Below, in pieces: positions 19,389 through 29,945 of a stretch of 64,000 bases of DNA (the stretch's first letter is position 1; each line of letters opens with the position of its first letter). Origin of the DNA: Meira nashicola (lineage: Eukaryota > Basidiomycota > Exobasidiomycetes > Exobasidiales > Brachybasidiaceae). The notes below the pieces were generated by a model. The model was given only the letters and a program-made list of their open reading frames with translations, did no database searches and was not told where the DNA came from. A program made the translations under genes and the position numbers. Location: contig BCJU01000002.1 of the NCBI GenBank assembly GCA_001600355.1, forward strand, positions 2,542,001-2,606,000, read 5' to 3'.

Positions 19389-21217
19389 ATGGCTCCTGGT
19401 CAACCTGCATTCTGTGATATAGACTCAGATGATGAATCTGACGCAGGTTCCGATTATTCCGTCACACAAACGCAGTTGGCGGTAACAGATGGAACGTTAG
19501 AAGGAGACGATGAAACAAATCCTCTCGTCTCGCGGATAGGAGGTCGAGTGGCTTGGCTACCGACTGCATCCTTACCACCAGCAAATGTTGCACATTGTCA
19601 ACATTGCTCACAAGAAATGGAATTATTAGTTCAAATTTTTGCACCTTTAGACGATTCACCTTTTGATCGAATCATTTTGGTTTGGGGATGTGCAAGAGCA
19701 CCTTGTCAAAAGAAAGGAACGGGAAGGTGAGTAAAGATGCATTTTAAGATCTTTAATTATTGTGATCTTTTTCGAGAATTTGGCAAATGATTAGTACAAA
19801 TTTCTTCACTTGAACTTCTCATTAATTTGAGAGGTACTGAAACTACATAATCTTTGACAAACGAGCTTTTTAACCATGATGCCTTATTCTCTGGATCACA
19901 TTTTCCAATCAAACGGTCAATTTTGTTGAGGTTCTGTCCACTGACATACTTCTCTTCTTTGTTCGTTACAGTGTCAAAGCTATCAGACTTCTTTCTCATA
20001 ATGCTCGATGGGCAGCCAAACTGGAAAAGAAACGGCAGAGAGAGGAAGAAAGACAAGCCAAGAAAGAGCAGCTTGCCAAAGCACAAATATCTCGTCAAGA
20101 GGAAGAGGAGAAGCGCAAAAAGGTTAATCCTTTCTCTTCTGCACCAGGTAAAGGTCTGAATGGCGGTCTTGGAGGAAGCATTTTCGGTGGAGATAATGCT
20201 GCCAATCCGTTCGGAAGCGGGGCTAATGCGAACCCTTTCGCACCTTCCACTCCTCAGAAAGAAGTTACTGAGGCTAAGGAGGAAAGTACACAAAATGGCG
20301 ACTCTAACAAAGAATCTTCAGAGACTGAATCGGAAGACGAGGAAGATAGCGAAGAACAAATGGCCGAAGAACTTGCTATCAAAGCATCTATAGAATCTTC
20401 AAAAGCTGTTTGGTCTGATCAAGATTGGAGTCAAAAAGCACCTGCATATGAACCAGCCCAATACCTTACCACTTTTGCTGAACCTACATCTTCAACGCGA
20501 ACAGAGGCCGAGCAAAAGAAGAATAAGGCACAAATGCAAAAGTTGAAGCAAGATGGATTACAAGATGTTCGCGGATGGGAAGCAGAGAAGTATGAGAGCA
20601 TGATGGCAAGTGGTACGGATGAAGTATTTGAACGTTTTGTCAAACGTGTTGCTGCTCACGGAAAACAAATTGTTCGATATGAGTTCGGAGGTGTACCGCT
20701 ACCGTTCCATGCGAAAGGTAAAGCATACGAAAAGATTTGGCCAAGTAAACAAGTAGGAGGGAAGACTGTTATTTCTGGACAAGCATTCGCAACTACATCA
20801 GGACGAGAATACTCTACAGCCAATATACCCGCTTGTCCTAAATGTGGTTCGAATAGAGTGTGTGAGATGCAATTAATGCCGAATTTGGTGAACATTCTTC
20901 GTCCAAAGATGCTCAAAGGAGGAAATGATGGAGATCAAAAGATGACCAAAGAAGATGCAGAAGCAGAAAGGAGAAGAGAGATTGAAGAAGCTTTAGGACA
21001 TAAACTGCCCAATCAACCAGATGCAGATGGTATTACTCGGGACAAAATCGAACAGAATACGACAGAAGATCAAAATGGAGGATTGACTCGCAGAACTGGA
21101 CTGAAGTGGAATACTGCATTTGTATTTGTTTGCGAGAAGGATTGTCATCAAGATGCTAAAGGCAAATCTAGTTGGAGCGAAGAATTAGTAGAGTTACAGT
21201 ACGAGAATGAAGCTTAA
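19389..21217 (+). CDS. TSR4: PDCD2/Tsr4 family ribosome-biogenesis chaperone
   Basis: Exons 19389-19726 and 19972-21217 (intron GTGAGT...TTACAG, 245 nt) give 527 residues. The N-terminal part has SRIGGRVAWL and a Cys-rich stretch (CQHCSQEM, VWGCARAPCQKKG) like the zinc-binding N-terminus of PDCD2. A central basic then acidic low-complexity region with NPF repeats follows. The C-terminal PDCD2 domain has ERFVKRVAAHGKQIVRYEFGG, IPACPKCGSNRVCEMQLMP and a final CEKDC. Tsr4 and PDCD2 are dedicated chaperones of ribosomal protein uS5/Rps2 for 40S assembly. The ATG at 19389 is used, but an upstream coding exon adding 25 residues is possible. Confidence 0.9.
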
Positions 21218-21550
21218 GTACCGTATCATTGTATTTTTTATTTTATCATTTGTAGAAACAGTTTTGTAATTTTATTGCATTCATTGCCATCATAAAAATA
21301 ATCGCAAAGGTTGATACTTGTGCTTATATAGTGTATACATTTTTGTTGTGGAAGACTGTGCTTCATTGCGCGGAGTTGGAAGAAGGGGAGGAACACGCTA
21401 AAGAAGCATACAGTCGGGTTGAAAAGCGTGGAGAAGTATTTTTTTAAGATTTACTACGAATCCAATCATACTCTTGCATTTTGATTGTGCTACATCCTCC
21501 ACCATTTCCTAAAGCGAATCATAAGCATTCAATCAATCAAGGAAGACAAT
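21218..21550. other. Intergenic region, nothing recognised
   Basis: This 333-base gap lies between two plus-strand genes, with an AT-rich 3' UTR at the left and a promoter at the right. No other signal. Confidence 0.4.
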
Positions 21551-22123
21551 ATGAGCGGCGAAGGATATTCGAATAATGAACTTGGCAAGATGCCAAGTAT
21601 GTCAGGCGAATGTACGACAGCAAAACATCGATATGACGATTGTTTTAATAAATGGTTTGAAGATTATTTAGGTTTAAGTAAAGGAACAGGAAGTAGTGGA
21701 TCTTCCACAACAGGTAGTATAGGTGGAAATAGTTCAAAGAATAGTTTTTGGTCTTCATCTTCAACTACATCATCATCAACAAAACAAAATCCCATCGATT
21801 CAATTCAAACAGGACCACAAAGGACACAAGTAGAAAGAAAAGCATTAAGAGAACGTTTAGACGGAGAATGTGGAACGTTTTGGAAAGAATATCAATCTTG
21901 TGTTTTGGTGAGTATCTTGAAAAGGTTGCTAAAACTAGCTTTATATGATTGCTAATAATCTCTTTCTTTGCCTTACATCAAGCGTGCTGTAAAAGAGAGA
22001 GATTTAGAAGGTCTTATTCAAGAAGCACAAGCGCATAATCCATTCCCGTTCCCGAAAGATATTCCCAAAGGCAAGCCAAACAATGAACCTTTTCCTTTCC
22101 CAGCAGGAGAAAATGGTCGGTAA
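21551..22123 (+). CDS. Mdm35/TRIAP1-like twin CX9C protein with an expanded middle
   Basis: Exons 21551-21907 and 21983-22123 join in phase 0 (GTGAGT...ATCAAG) to give 165 residues. The first motif, C-TTAKHRYDD-C at residues 21-31, is followed by FNKWFEDYL; the second, C-GTFWKEYQS-C, lies at 107-117. Both match Mdm35/TRIAP1, the intermembrane-space partner of Ups/PRELI lipid-transfer proteins carrying phosphatidic acid and phosphatidylserine. The usual protein is about 80 residues with the motifs less than 20 residues apart. Here a Ser/Thr/Gly-rich insert separates them by about 75 residues, and a Pro-rich tail follows. Oxidative import via Mia40 is expected. Confidence 0.82.
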
Positions 22124-22283
22124 AACATGATTCTATTTCTCAATTTTAAGTGTATTATACTAGCAAAACAATAGTGGAATGCAATACCAAACTCCCTCCT
22201 CATTTTAATCAGAAAAGTACAAAAGATGATTACTATTTCACAGATATAATGTACAGAGCATATTGGATTATTAGATGTGACAA

Positions 22284-23777
22284 TTATTGACCAACTTTTA
22301 CCTTTTGCTGTTGTTCGAAAGCAAAACTCCACACAGGTGTCGATCTCAAATACGTTTCATCAAGCATAGCTTTTGGAGACCCTGCTCCGATATGTTGAAC
22401 CAAAGGTGGACTGATTGTTAAGCGATCCTTGTCATGTGCATCGAGCCAACGGTTTATAAGATTATGATAAGGCATAAAGCCGATATCATGACGAATATGA
22501 TCTTTTAGTGGACGAACCACTTCGTTAGGGTATAAGATTGCTTGTGTACAACATCCTCTTGTGTTCATCAATGAAACACCTTCTGGTACTTTGTAAACTA
22601 AATTTCGCCCTAATAAGATAAACAAAACACAATAATACAACGTCATCGAAAGAATGATTAATTGAGATGCGAATGGCAATCTTGCTCTCGCCATACCTCC
22701 ACGTCCGATCTTGCGTTCATCATGATCCAAGCCTTCATGTGCACGCAAGAGGTCCATCTTGGATCGTACACCTGCAATCGTGGCATAACGAGCAGGTACT
22801 CTTCCGAATACTAATATGAGAATTGCAACAATTCCAACGATTAACGAACAACCTAAAACCAGTTTTTGAACTTCTTCATTTTCCCAACCGAAATATTTTT
22901 CCGAATAAAAGAATCGTAAATAAGCCCATTGTTTTGTACCTCTGGCATGTGTTCTCTCTTCGGCTTTACGTAAGCTTTGTTCAAAGATGTTATACCAACC
23001 TTTTTTGAATAAAACATCATCTTCTATAATCAAACAATACCTCCCATTTGTCTTTTCACAAATTTCCAATGCGATCGAATAATCAGACGTTCCTGCTTTT
23101 TGCCAATCGTTTGTTCGGGGATTCATGTTGCTTAAATTGACGAGTGGCTTTTGCATGATCGTTAGAGACGCATGAGGCTGATCTTTCCTAGATGCCATTG
23201 CTGCAGGCAAATAAGGCTCTTTCGGCTCCTTTCGAATGACAATTTGATCCAATAAACCATGAAGCCATGCAGACGAAAAGAAAGGTTGTTTGTTCGGCTC
23301 AGTTTCACCACTGGAAAGCGAAACATGAATTTTTGGTCTTTGTAAATTTGGAATATCCATCAAAAAAGATCCAATACATGCGTCTAAAAATTGATCTTTT
23401 GGTCTACGAACTGTTAAAAAGACTACTGCCAATTCCGGACCACTAGCAATTCCAGTCGCAGATTTAAAACGTTGAACTTGAACATTTCCTTCTTGTAATC
23501 TAACATCCATTTGTTCGATCCAATTACGTGCTTCAAGCTTTCTAGCATCTGAAATTGGACTTTGAAATGTTTCCAACGTTGGATCGAAAAAGTGTGAATT
23601 TGGGTTATGTTGACCATAACGCATTGCTAATTGGATGGAAACGAATGCAATTACCACACATACGATCAATAAACGTAAAGGTCTAAACAGAAGGATTAAT
23701 AGCCATCTTGGAGGATCCATGACTGGATAGGGTTGTTGGACAATGATGACAAACAAAGAAGAAGGAGCAAGATGCAT
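22284..23777 (-). CDS. PGAP4/TMEM246-like membrane glycosyltransferase
   Basis: 497-residue intronless protein. A hydrophobic anchor lies near residues 25-50, and a luminal catalytic part has VVFLTVRRPKDQFLDACI, the DYSIALEICEK segment and the Asp-rich site CLIIEDDVLFKKGW. Next comes LRFFYSEKYFGWENEE, then two further hydrophobic stretches and a C-terminal conserved block. This split arrangement, with membrane spans interrupting the transferase, is that of PGAP4, which adds GalNAc to GPI anchors in the animal Golgi. Fungal homologues exist but their reaction is not established. ATG 23777 opens the frame; ATG 23720 (MDPPRW) is an equally plausible start. Confidence 0.72.
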   Translation of the reverse strand: MHLAPSSLFVIIVQQPYPVMDPPRWLLILLFRPLRLLIVCVVIAFVSIQLAMRYGQHNPNSHFFDPTLETFQSPISDARKLEARNWIEQMDVRLQEGNVQVQRFKSATGIASGPELAVVFLTVRRPKDQFLDACIGSFLMDIPNLQRPKIHVSLSSGETEPNKQPFFSSAWLHGLLDQIVIRKEPKEPYLPAAMASRKDQPHASLTIMQKPLVNLSNMNPRTNDWQKAGTSDYSIALEICEKTNGRYCLIIEDDVLFKKGWYNIFEQSLRKAEERTHARGTKQWAYLRFFYSEKYFGWENEEVQKLVLGCSLIVGIVAILILVFGRVPARYATIAGVRSKMDLLRAHEGLDHDERKIGRGGMARARLPFASQLIILSMTLYYCVLFILLGRNLVYKVPEGVSLMNTRGCCTQAILYPNEVVRPLKDHIRHDIGFMPYHNLINRWLDAHDKDRLTISPPLVQHIGAGSPKAMLDETYLRSTPVWSFAFEQQQKVKVGQ

Positions 23778-23975
23778 TTACACATCGCATTGGCGTCAAC
23801 TTTAGCCCAAAATGATTTGTTTGCTACATTAGCCTTGCATATAAATATTTGTTTCTTCTCAGCAAGGGCACGGACATAAGCTTGACTTTTAAAGCTTACA
23901 ACAGGCCAAGAAGTTTAATTTCTAAAACGCGTTTTGTTTTGTGTTACTTTTTACTCTTTTCCATACCATCAAAAA

Positions 23976-24745
23976 ATGGCACCTCCAGTAAACGATAATG
24001 TTCCAACATACAATGCAGGAGAATATATCACAACGAGTGGTATGGCAAATAGAGTTGCACGTAATGCACAAGTGTACGGTTCATCAAATATAATGATGGG
24101 AGGAAAGTGCATCATTCATACAAACGCAATCATTCGTGGAGATTTAACCAGAAGAGAAAAAAGTGAATCAGAAACAAGCGCAGAAAAGACTAGGGATATC
24201 CGATCTTCTTCAGCTCCAGTAGCAATAACGTGTGGAAGATATTGCGTGTTTGGAGATAGTTGTGTGGTCAGACCGGCATACAAGGTATACAAAGGGTGAG
24301 TGAATATGATACAAAAAGCAAGAAGGGGCTGTGAATCGCTAAGATGCTGTTCTCTTTCAGTCTCTTTTCTTTCTATCCCGTAAGGATGGGAGTTCATGTA
24401 CATATAGGTGCAGGATCAATCGTAGAATCGGCAGTGATCGGAGATCATGTGGAAATTGGTAGAAATTGTATTTTGGGAAAGTTGAGTGTCTTGAAGGACT
24501 CAATAAGGATCCTGGACGGCGCCGTCGTTCCTCCAGGAACAGTACTGACAAGTGGTACAATTTGGGCAGGATCTCCTGGTAAGTGAACGTTTTAAGATTA
24601 CACGTCCCGAGATAATCATGTCAGCTTACGAAATTCCTTTCTCGCAGCCAAATGCATAGGAGATGTTGCTGAATCCTTTGCTGAACAACATGAAATTCGC
24701 TCAAAGGATTACTACATGCGATTCAAAGAGGCTCCAAGAGTATGA
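23976..24745 (+). CDS. Dynactin subunit 5 (p25), left-handed beta-helix
   Basis: Three exons (23976-24295, 24361-24578, 24648-24745) give 211 residues. Introns are GTGAGT...TTTCAG and GTAAGT...CGCAG; the first acceptor was chosen because it restores GLFSFYPVRMGVHVHIGAGS, matching the family's AFFPLHIGDHVFI. Hexapeptide-repeat turns appear as NIMMGGKCIIHTNAIIRGDL, HIGAGSIVESAVIGDHVEIG and ILDGAVVPPGTVLTSGT. p25 and p27 cap the pointed end of dynactin's Arp1 filament and help dynein bind endosomal cargo. A lysine/serine-rich insert of about 25 residues (near 65-88) interrupts an early coil. Confidence 0.9.
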
Positions 24746-25001
24746 GAGAAGGTCTCTGTGTATATATTCCTAGACATTGTTATTTAGCTGTATTTTTAAT
24801 AAAACAACAATATACCAAACATTTCCCTTTTCTTTTTTTTTTGATAAAATGAAGCTGCTTCCCGCGCCCCATTAGCACACGCGTAAAAATAAGATTTGCA
24901 CGGACCAATCTCGCTTTTCAATCAGAATCAATTGTCAATCCTTGCCCTTTTGTCCTTACTACGAGCACGAATCTTGGACAAATTCATCTCCCATAAACAA
25001 G

Positions 25002-26269
25002 ATGAGTGCACAAGCCTCGAGTAGCAAAGTAGCTAACGATGCTACGACTGCACGAAAGACGTTTGAATTGAACAACGAAATGATTGAACTGGATCCACGT
25101 ACAGATTTTGTTTTCAATTATGATGAACAACAACAAGCAAAGATCCGAAACGAGGCACCTTGGAAAGCTGAGTGAGTGTAAGAATGAATACATTTTACAT
25201 CTCAAGACTTACACTAACATATGTTTCTCTAAATCGCAGCCCCAACTTTTTTCAACGTGTCCGAATCTCATCAGCAGCATTGATCAAGATGATGATTCAT
25301 ACTCGTGCAGGAGGTATATACGAAGTGATGGGAACTATGACAGGAAAAGTTGACGTTGAATCTCGTACGATTTATATTATGGACGCGTTTGCATTACCAG
25401 TGCAGGGTACTGAAACAAGAGTGAATGCAGGTGATGAAGCGTACGAATTTATGGTAGAATGGCAAGAGAGCAGTAAAAAGGTTGGTCGTTTGGAAAATGC
25501 GATTGGTTGGTATCATTCACATCCAGGATATGGATGCTGGTTAAGTGGAATCGATGTCAATACTCAAATGACAAATCAGCAATTCCAAGATCCTTTTGTC
25601 GCAGTAGTGATTGATCCTAATCGTACAATCTCAGCTGGAAGGGTGGATATCGGCGCTTTCAGAACATATCCAGAAGGCTATACTCCACCGAATGCTGCTG
25701 CTTCCGAATATCAGTCCATTCCGTTGAACAAGATTGAAGATTTCGGAGTACATGCTGATCGATATTATCCACTCAAAGTGGAACATTTCAAATCATCAAT
25801 GGACAATCAATTGTTGGATCTGTTGTGGAATAAGTATTGGGTGTCCACCTTGGCACAATCTCCTGTCATTGTGAATCGCGATTATGCTGTTGGACAATTA
25901 GAAGATTTAGCGGAAAAGCTATCGAGAACAAAACCACAAGTGGCAAGGAAAGGCGGTTTGAATCTCAGCTCGTTGGGATACAATGCGGCAAGTAGTAGAA
26001 ATGCTGACAAGAATACAGCCAATGGAACGGGTACAGGATCAACAGCAGAAGATGAAAATGCAAGCAGTGAATCCAAACGTGATCGGATCCAAAAAATTGT
26101 TTCAGAGATGAAAAAAGCAGAAGAGAATACAGTTTTAGCTAAAGCAGCGAATGATGGAAAAAAGATTTCCTTAGAAGCGCATAACGGATTAATCATTCAA
26201 GTTTTGAAAGATTCGCTCTTTAATCGATCTTCAACTGGTGCAATCATCCCACCTTCTTCTCAAGCATGA
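25002..26269 (+). CDS. CSN5: COP9 signalosome subunit 5, JAMM deneddylase
   Basis: Exons 25002-25171 and 25240-26269 (GTGAGT...TCGCAG, 68 nt) give 399 residues. The MPN+ domain has [23 protein letters not shown] with the catalytic Glu, and the JAMM zinc motif [14 protein letters not shown] (His149, His151, Asp162). C-terminal of it lie the conserved [27 protein letters not shown] segment and helices. CSN5 removes NEDD8 from cullins within the COP9 signalosome. All metal ligands are intact, so activity is expected. The cullin-1 gene lies 34 kb downstream, and a possible Csn12 and a NEDD8 protease are also in the window. Confidence 0.96.
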
Positions 26270-26368
26270 TCAGTGTATCTTTTTCATAGTCTCATCATCA
26301 TTCAAATCTGTATTCTATCAACCAGTCTCAGGCGTGCATATTCTATCATACTGATCTATAAACAGATT

Positions 26369-27532
26369 CTATGATTCTACATCAGCGAAGGCTGCATCAT
26401 CTTCTTCGCCGTCATCATGTAAACGATAAGGTGGTACGGAAGATCTTTGTGTTCCTCTTGCTGATTCTTCTCTAGCATCGTTCGGCAAAATGGTAACCTC
26501 TCCTTCCATTTCATCATCTTCTTCTCCGATATCACTCACTGCCCAGTCAGAATTAACGTCTATATTGCTTGCTAAATCACTCGCAATCTCACTAGCCAAT
26601 TCACTGCCAACATCAGTTCCGATATCAGTCGTAGGTGGAGTTTCCAGATCACCAATACGTCGTGTTGAAGGATTTGTTGCATGTGTCAACCTTTGCTGTT
26701 GTTGACGTTGAGCAGCTCGACTCTTTAATATCCACGTTTGTCTAGAAGCGGATTCCGATGAAAGATGAGGTGTATCTTTACTAAAGCTTGTACAGCCATA
26801 GATTCGAGCTAAACAATGAATAGTCAACCTTTTAAACGGATCAGAAGTAGACCATACCAAATTGTGAGGAGTACGTTGAATTTCCATCAATCGATTATCC
26901 GAACTAGCTTCCTTTACGTCATCAGTATAGGTAGCTGGTAAATCTATCAAAATGATTGCATCTTTACGATCGGGTCTCAAGAATACATCTTGTTCAAGCC
27001 AGGCAACAATCTCCGCTTCTGCCATCTTTGTGAATTGTTGTAGCGAATTCATATTTGATTGGTCTTGTCCGGGTCTAATACCGACACGATTACACAAAAA
27101 CCAATGTGCATCGGAATACGTCATCGTCATTCCACCCATCAAATCAGATTTTTGATCAAAGTTCTGTTTTTGTGAATTGTCATGATTTGATTTTTGAAAA
27201 GTACTCTGTAATTCATTTGGCAGGGGGAAACTTGGTGTTCGATCATTATGACCTAGCGAAAAATCCTTTATTGACGGTCGTACAACATGAGGATTAGAAG
27301 ACAAACGTGCATTTTCCTTCCTTTGTAATTTCCTTCTTCCAATACCACGTGTGCGTGATCCATTTAATCTCTCTTCTATCCTGATAACAGTCTTTGTTGA
27401 AGAGGAACCAGACGCTTCATCGTTATTCGAGCTAGTCAATTCTTGGGCTGCAAATGGTTTTGGTCCAGCTCCCAAGATTGCAGTCTCGCCACGCTGTTGA
27501 ACAACAGTCAATCCTCCTCTGTAGTAATTCAT
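26369..27532 (-). CDS. Probable R3H-domain protein (R3HDM4-like)
   Basis: 387-residue intronless protein. The N-terminal 130 residues are polar with Arg/Lys clusters (RTRGIGRRKLQRKE). The middle has YSDAHWFLCNRVGIRPGQ and a helical part with EIVAWLEQDVFL. The stretch NLVWSTSDPFKRLTIHCLARIYGCTSFSKD, about residues 225-255, resembles the R3H fold as it occurs in the R3H-associated family. The end is acidic with several Asp/Glu-rich runs. R3H domains bind single-stranded nucleic acid. The family call rests on one segment and needs a profile search. The gene converges on CSN5 with about 100 bases between stops. Confidence 0.5.
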   Translation of the reverse strand: MNYYRGGLTVVQQRGETAILGAGPKPFAAQELTSSNNDEASGSSSTKTVIRIEERLNGSRTRGIGRRKLQRKENARLSSNPHVVRPSIKDFSLGHNDRTPSFPLPNELQSTFQKSNHDNSQKQNFDQKSDLMGGMTMTYSDAHWFLCNRVGIRPGQDQSNMNSLQQFTKMAEAEIVAWLEQDVFLRPDRKDAIILIDLPATYTDDVKEASSDNRLMEIQRTPHNLVWSTSDPFKRLTIHCLARIYGCTSFSKDTPHLSSESASRQTWILKSRAAQRQQQQRLTHATNPSTRRIGDLETPPTTDIGTDVGSELASEIASDLASNIDVNSDWAVSDIGEEDDEMEGEVTILPNDAREESARGTQRSSVPPYRLHDDGEEDDAAFADVES

Positions 27533-27920
27533 TGTTTTCTTGTTCTTAAAGAATGTCCTTAATGATGGTTAAGAGTTAAATTCTTGCAATCGGTACTCTT
27601 TCAATTCCTTCCCGATTCCATTAGTTAATGCATGCATGCACGCATTGATTCTCCTACCGCGGAGTTGGCCTGTTTGATGATCAGCTTACTAAGAAAAAGC
27701 ATGGGCAGATCTTTTTAGATAAAATTATCAAAGGAACGTTTCTTAAAGCGATAACGCGAGTCATTTTTATCGAGTCAAAAAGAAAAAAAGTTTCCCCAAC
27801 GCGTATTTGCACTGTAGGCTAAGACGGAAGGAAGCGCTGCGTTAATTGCTTTTAAGAAGAAACATCTTTCCACTCTCTCCTCTCTCATCATCGCGGCTTT
27901 TCTCCGATATTTTATTCAAG
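27533..27920. promoter_or_regulatory. Divergent promoter region
   Basis: This 388-base gap lies between the R3H-like gene (minus) and phosphoglycerate dehydrogenase (plus). The last 80 bases are pyrimidine-rich on the plus strand, as in many fungal 5' leaders. A TGCATGCATGCA repeat lies near 27,630. Confidence 0.4.
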
Positions 27921-29399
27921 ATGGCAATGAACGGTAACTCATCCCACGCACAAGCATTTCATCGTGCTTCGATGGGTATCTCACCTCCTCAACAAGGCAG
28001 CTTTGCAAGTATGATGGCTCATCAAAGACAAGACAGTCAAAATATTCCAACTTCTGTCTCTCCAACGTCACCTTCTCAATTGCCAAGAGCAAGAGCAGTT
28101 TCCATTCCTGGTGCACCAAAATCTAGCGTACCACGTTTGTTGACTCCTTTTGATTTGGGTGAAATAAGAATCTTGCTTCTTGAAAACGTTTCGCAAGGTG
28201 CAGTTGATGGTTTACGTCAACAAGGCTATCAAGTGGATTTCTATAAAGGCTCTTGGAGTGAAGATGAATTATGCGAAAAGATTGGCCAATACAATGCCAT
28301 TGGTATTCGTTCAAAGACAAAGTTAACCTCAAAGGTATTCAGACGTGCTCACAAATTATTGGTCGTAGGATGTTTCTGCATCGGTACAAATCAGGTTGAT
28401 TTAGACGCAGCTGCAAAAGCTGGTGTTGCAGTATTTAATTCACCCTTTGCCAACTCTCGTAGTGTAGCAGAATTGGTTATCGGTGAGATGATTTGTCTTT
28501 CACGTCAATTGCTCGATCGTGGTTTGGAAATGCGAAATGGTGAATGGAACAAAGTCTCCAAAGGATGTTATGAAGTTCGTGGTAAAACTCTCGGTATTGT
28601 CGGGTATGGTCATATTGGTAGTCAATTGTCCGTCCTTGCTGAATCTATGGGTATGCGAGTAATTTATCATGATGTCCTTCCATTGATGCCATTAGGTATG
28701 GCCTCTCAAACGGACAGTTTGGAACAATTGCTTAACCAAGCCGATTTCGTTTCCCTTCACGTTCCCGAACTTCCTGAAACACGCAATATGATGGGAACAA
28801 AAGAATTTCAACAAATGAAAAAAGGTGCTTACTTACTAAATAATGCTCGTGGTACAGTGATCGATATTCCAGCTTTGATCGCAGCTCTGGAAAGTGGACA
28901 CGTTGGCGGTGCAGCAATTGACGTTTATCCAAGAGAGCCAGCAGCAAATGGAAAAGAACTCTTTGTTGATTCTATGAACGGCTGGGAAAACAGATTGCGT
29001 AAATGTCCAAATGTCATCCTTACACCTCACATCGGTGGTAGTACCGAAGAGGCACAACGTATGATTGGTATTGAAGTATCCAACGCCCTTATTCGTTATA
29101 TCAATTATGGCTCTTCACTCGGTGCTGTAAACTTCCCAGAAGTTGATTTACGTGTGATTACAGAAGCAGATAGCCGTGTGATCCGTATCTGTTACGTGCA
29201 TCAAAATCAACCTGGTTCACTACGTGCAATCAACGAAATCTTGGCACCTTACAATGTCGACAAGCAACACACCGATTCACACAAGGATACAGCTTATCTG
29301 ATGGCCGATATCTCTGGCGTAGATGACAACGATATTCGCAATATTTATGAACGTATCTCCAAGACGGATAACAATATTTTGACTAGATTGTTGTCTTGA
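27921..29399 (+). CDS. SER3: D-3-phosphoglycerate dehydrogenase
   Basis: 492-residue intronless enzyme oxidising 3-phosphoglycerate to phosphohydroxypyruvate, the first step of serine synthesis. A Ser/Gln-rich N-terminal extension of about 60 residues precedes the substrate domain. Then come the NAD-binding Rossmann motif GIVGYGHIGSQLS, the catalytic Arg in LLNNARGTVID, the Glu-containing DVYPREPAANG region and the catalytic His in TPHIGGSTEEAQ. A C-terminal ACT domain (about residues 415-490) suggests regulation by serine. ATG 27921 (AAG-ATGGC, good context) was chosen over the upstream non-ATG part of the frame. SER3 versus SER33 cannot be told apart. Confidence 0.95.
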   Translation: MAMNGNSSHAQAFHRASMGISPPQQGSFASMMAHQRQDSQNIPTSVSPTSPSQLPRARAVSIPGAPKSSVPRLLTPFDLGEIRILLLENVSQGAVDGLRQQGYQVDFYKGSWSEDELCEKIGQYNAIGIRSKTKLTSKVFRRAHKLLVVGCFCIGTNQVDLDAAAKAGVAVFNSPFANSRSVAELVIGEMICLSRQLLDRGLEMRNGEWNKVSKGCYEVRGKTLGIVGYGHIGSQLSVLAESMGMRVIYHDVLPLMPLGMASQTDSLEQLLNQADFVSLHVPELPETRNMMGTKEFQQMKKGAYLLNNARGTVIDIPALIAALESGHVGGAAIDVYPREPAANGKELFVDSMNGWENRLRKCPNVILTPHIGGSTEEAQRMIGIEVSNALIRYINYGSSLGAVNFPEVDLRVITEADSRVIRICYVHQNQPGSLRAINEILAPYNVDKQHTDSHKDTAYLMADISGVDDNDIRNIYERISKTDNNILTRLLS

Positions 29400-29945
29400 T
29401 TTTTATCTTCCATCTTGCAACCTTTCAACATAGATTTTTCTCACCTCCCCATTTCGACCTTCTCTTTCGGTCTCATGTATCAACACATATTCTACACTCT
29501 GTGCCGCTATTCGGTCAGTATTCAACAGTGCACATATATAAAATTGTCATTTGACAAAATAACAATGTTATAGTTTACATGCTATTAAATTACTCTTTGC
29601 TTATGAACGTTCCTATTGGAAAGACAGATGTCTGTTAATTCCCGCCACTTCATGCTACATAAAACTATGCCTTGCATATTTATTTTTGGAGCTTCCGTGT
29701 AACGCCCAATTTTAGGGTTAAATTTAGCACGCCACCCCAGTGCAGTAGGTTGTACACTGATCAGGGGCCATGAGAAGTGGTGGAGCTTGGCCTCTTCTGT
29801 ATCTGATGTGCCTTTCCAGTAGCGTGTTCTTAAAAATGAATTCCAACTGCGTTTTTAAATATACATGTACCGCCTGCATATTCCCTTCCGCACTTCAATT
29901 CTCTCAACACCATCATTTCTCTTATCTCTCAATTTTCCCCAAATC
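29400..29945. other. Intergenic region, nothing recognised beyond promoter
   Basis: This 546-base gap lies between two plus-strand genes. It starts with the dehydrogenase 3' UTR; the end is pyrimidine-rich just before the desaturase ATG. A lone TTTAGGGTTAAA lies near 29,710. No gene signal. Confidence 0.4.

Noticed and set aside
19757..20293. 178-codon minus-strand ORF across the Tsr4 intron and exon 2
   Set aside because: It is antisense to well-supported coding sequence and has the composition of a shadow frame.
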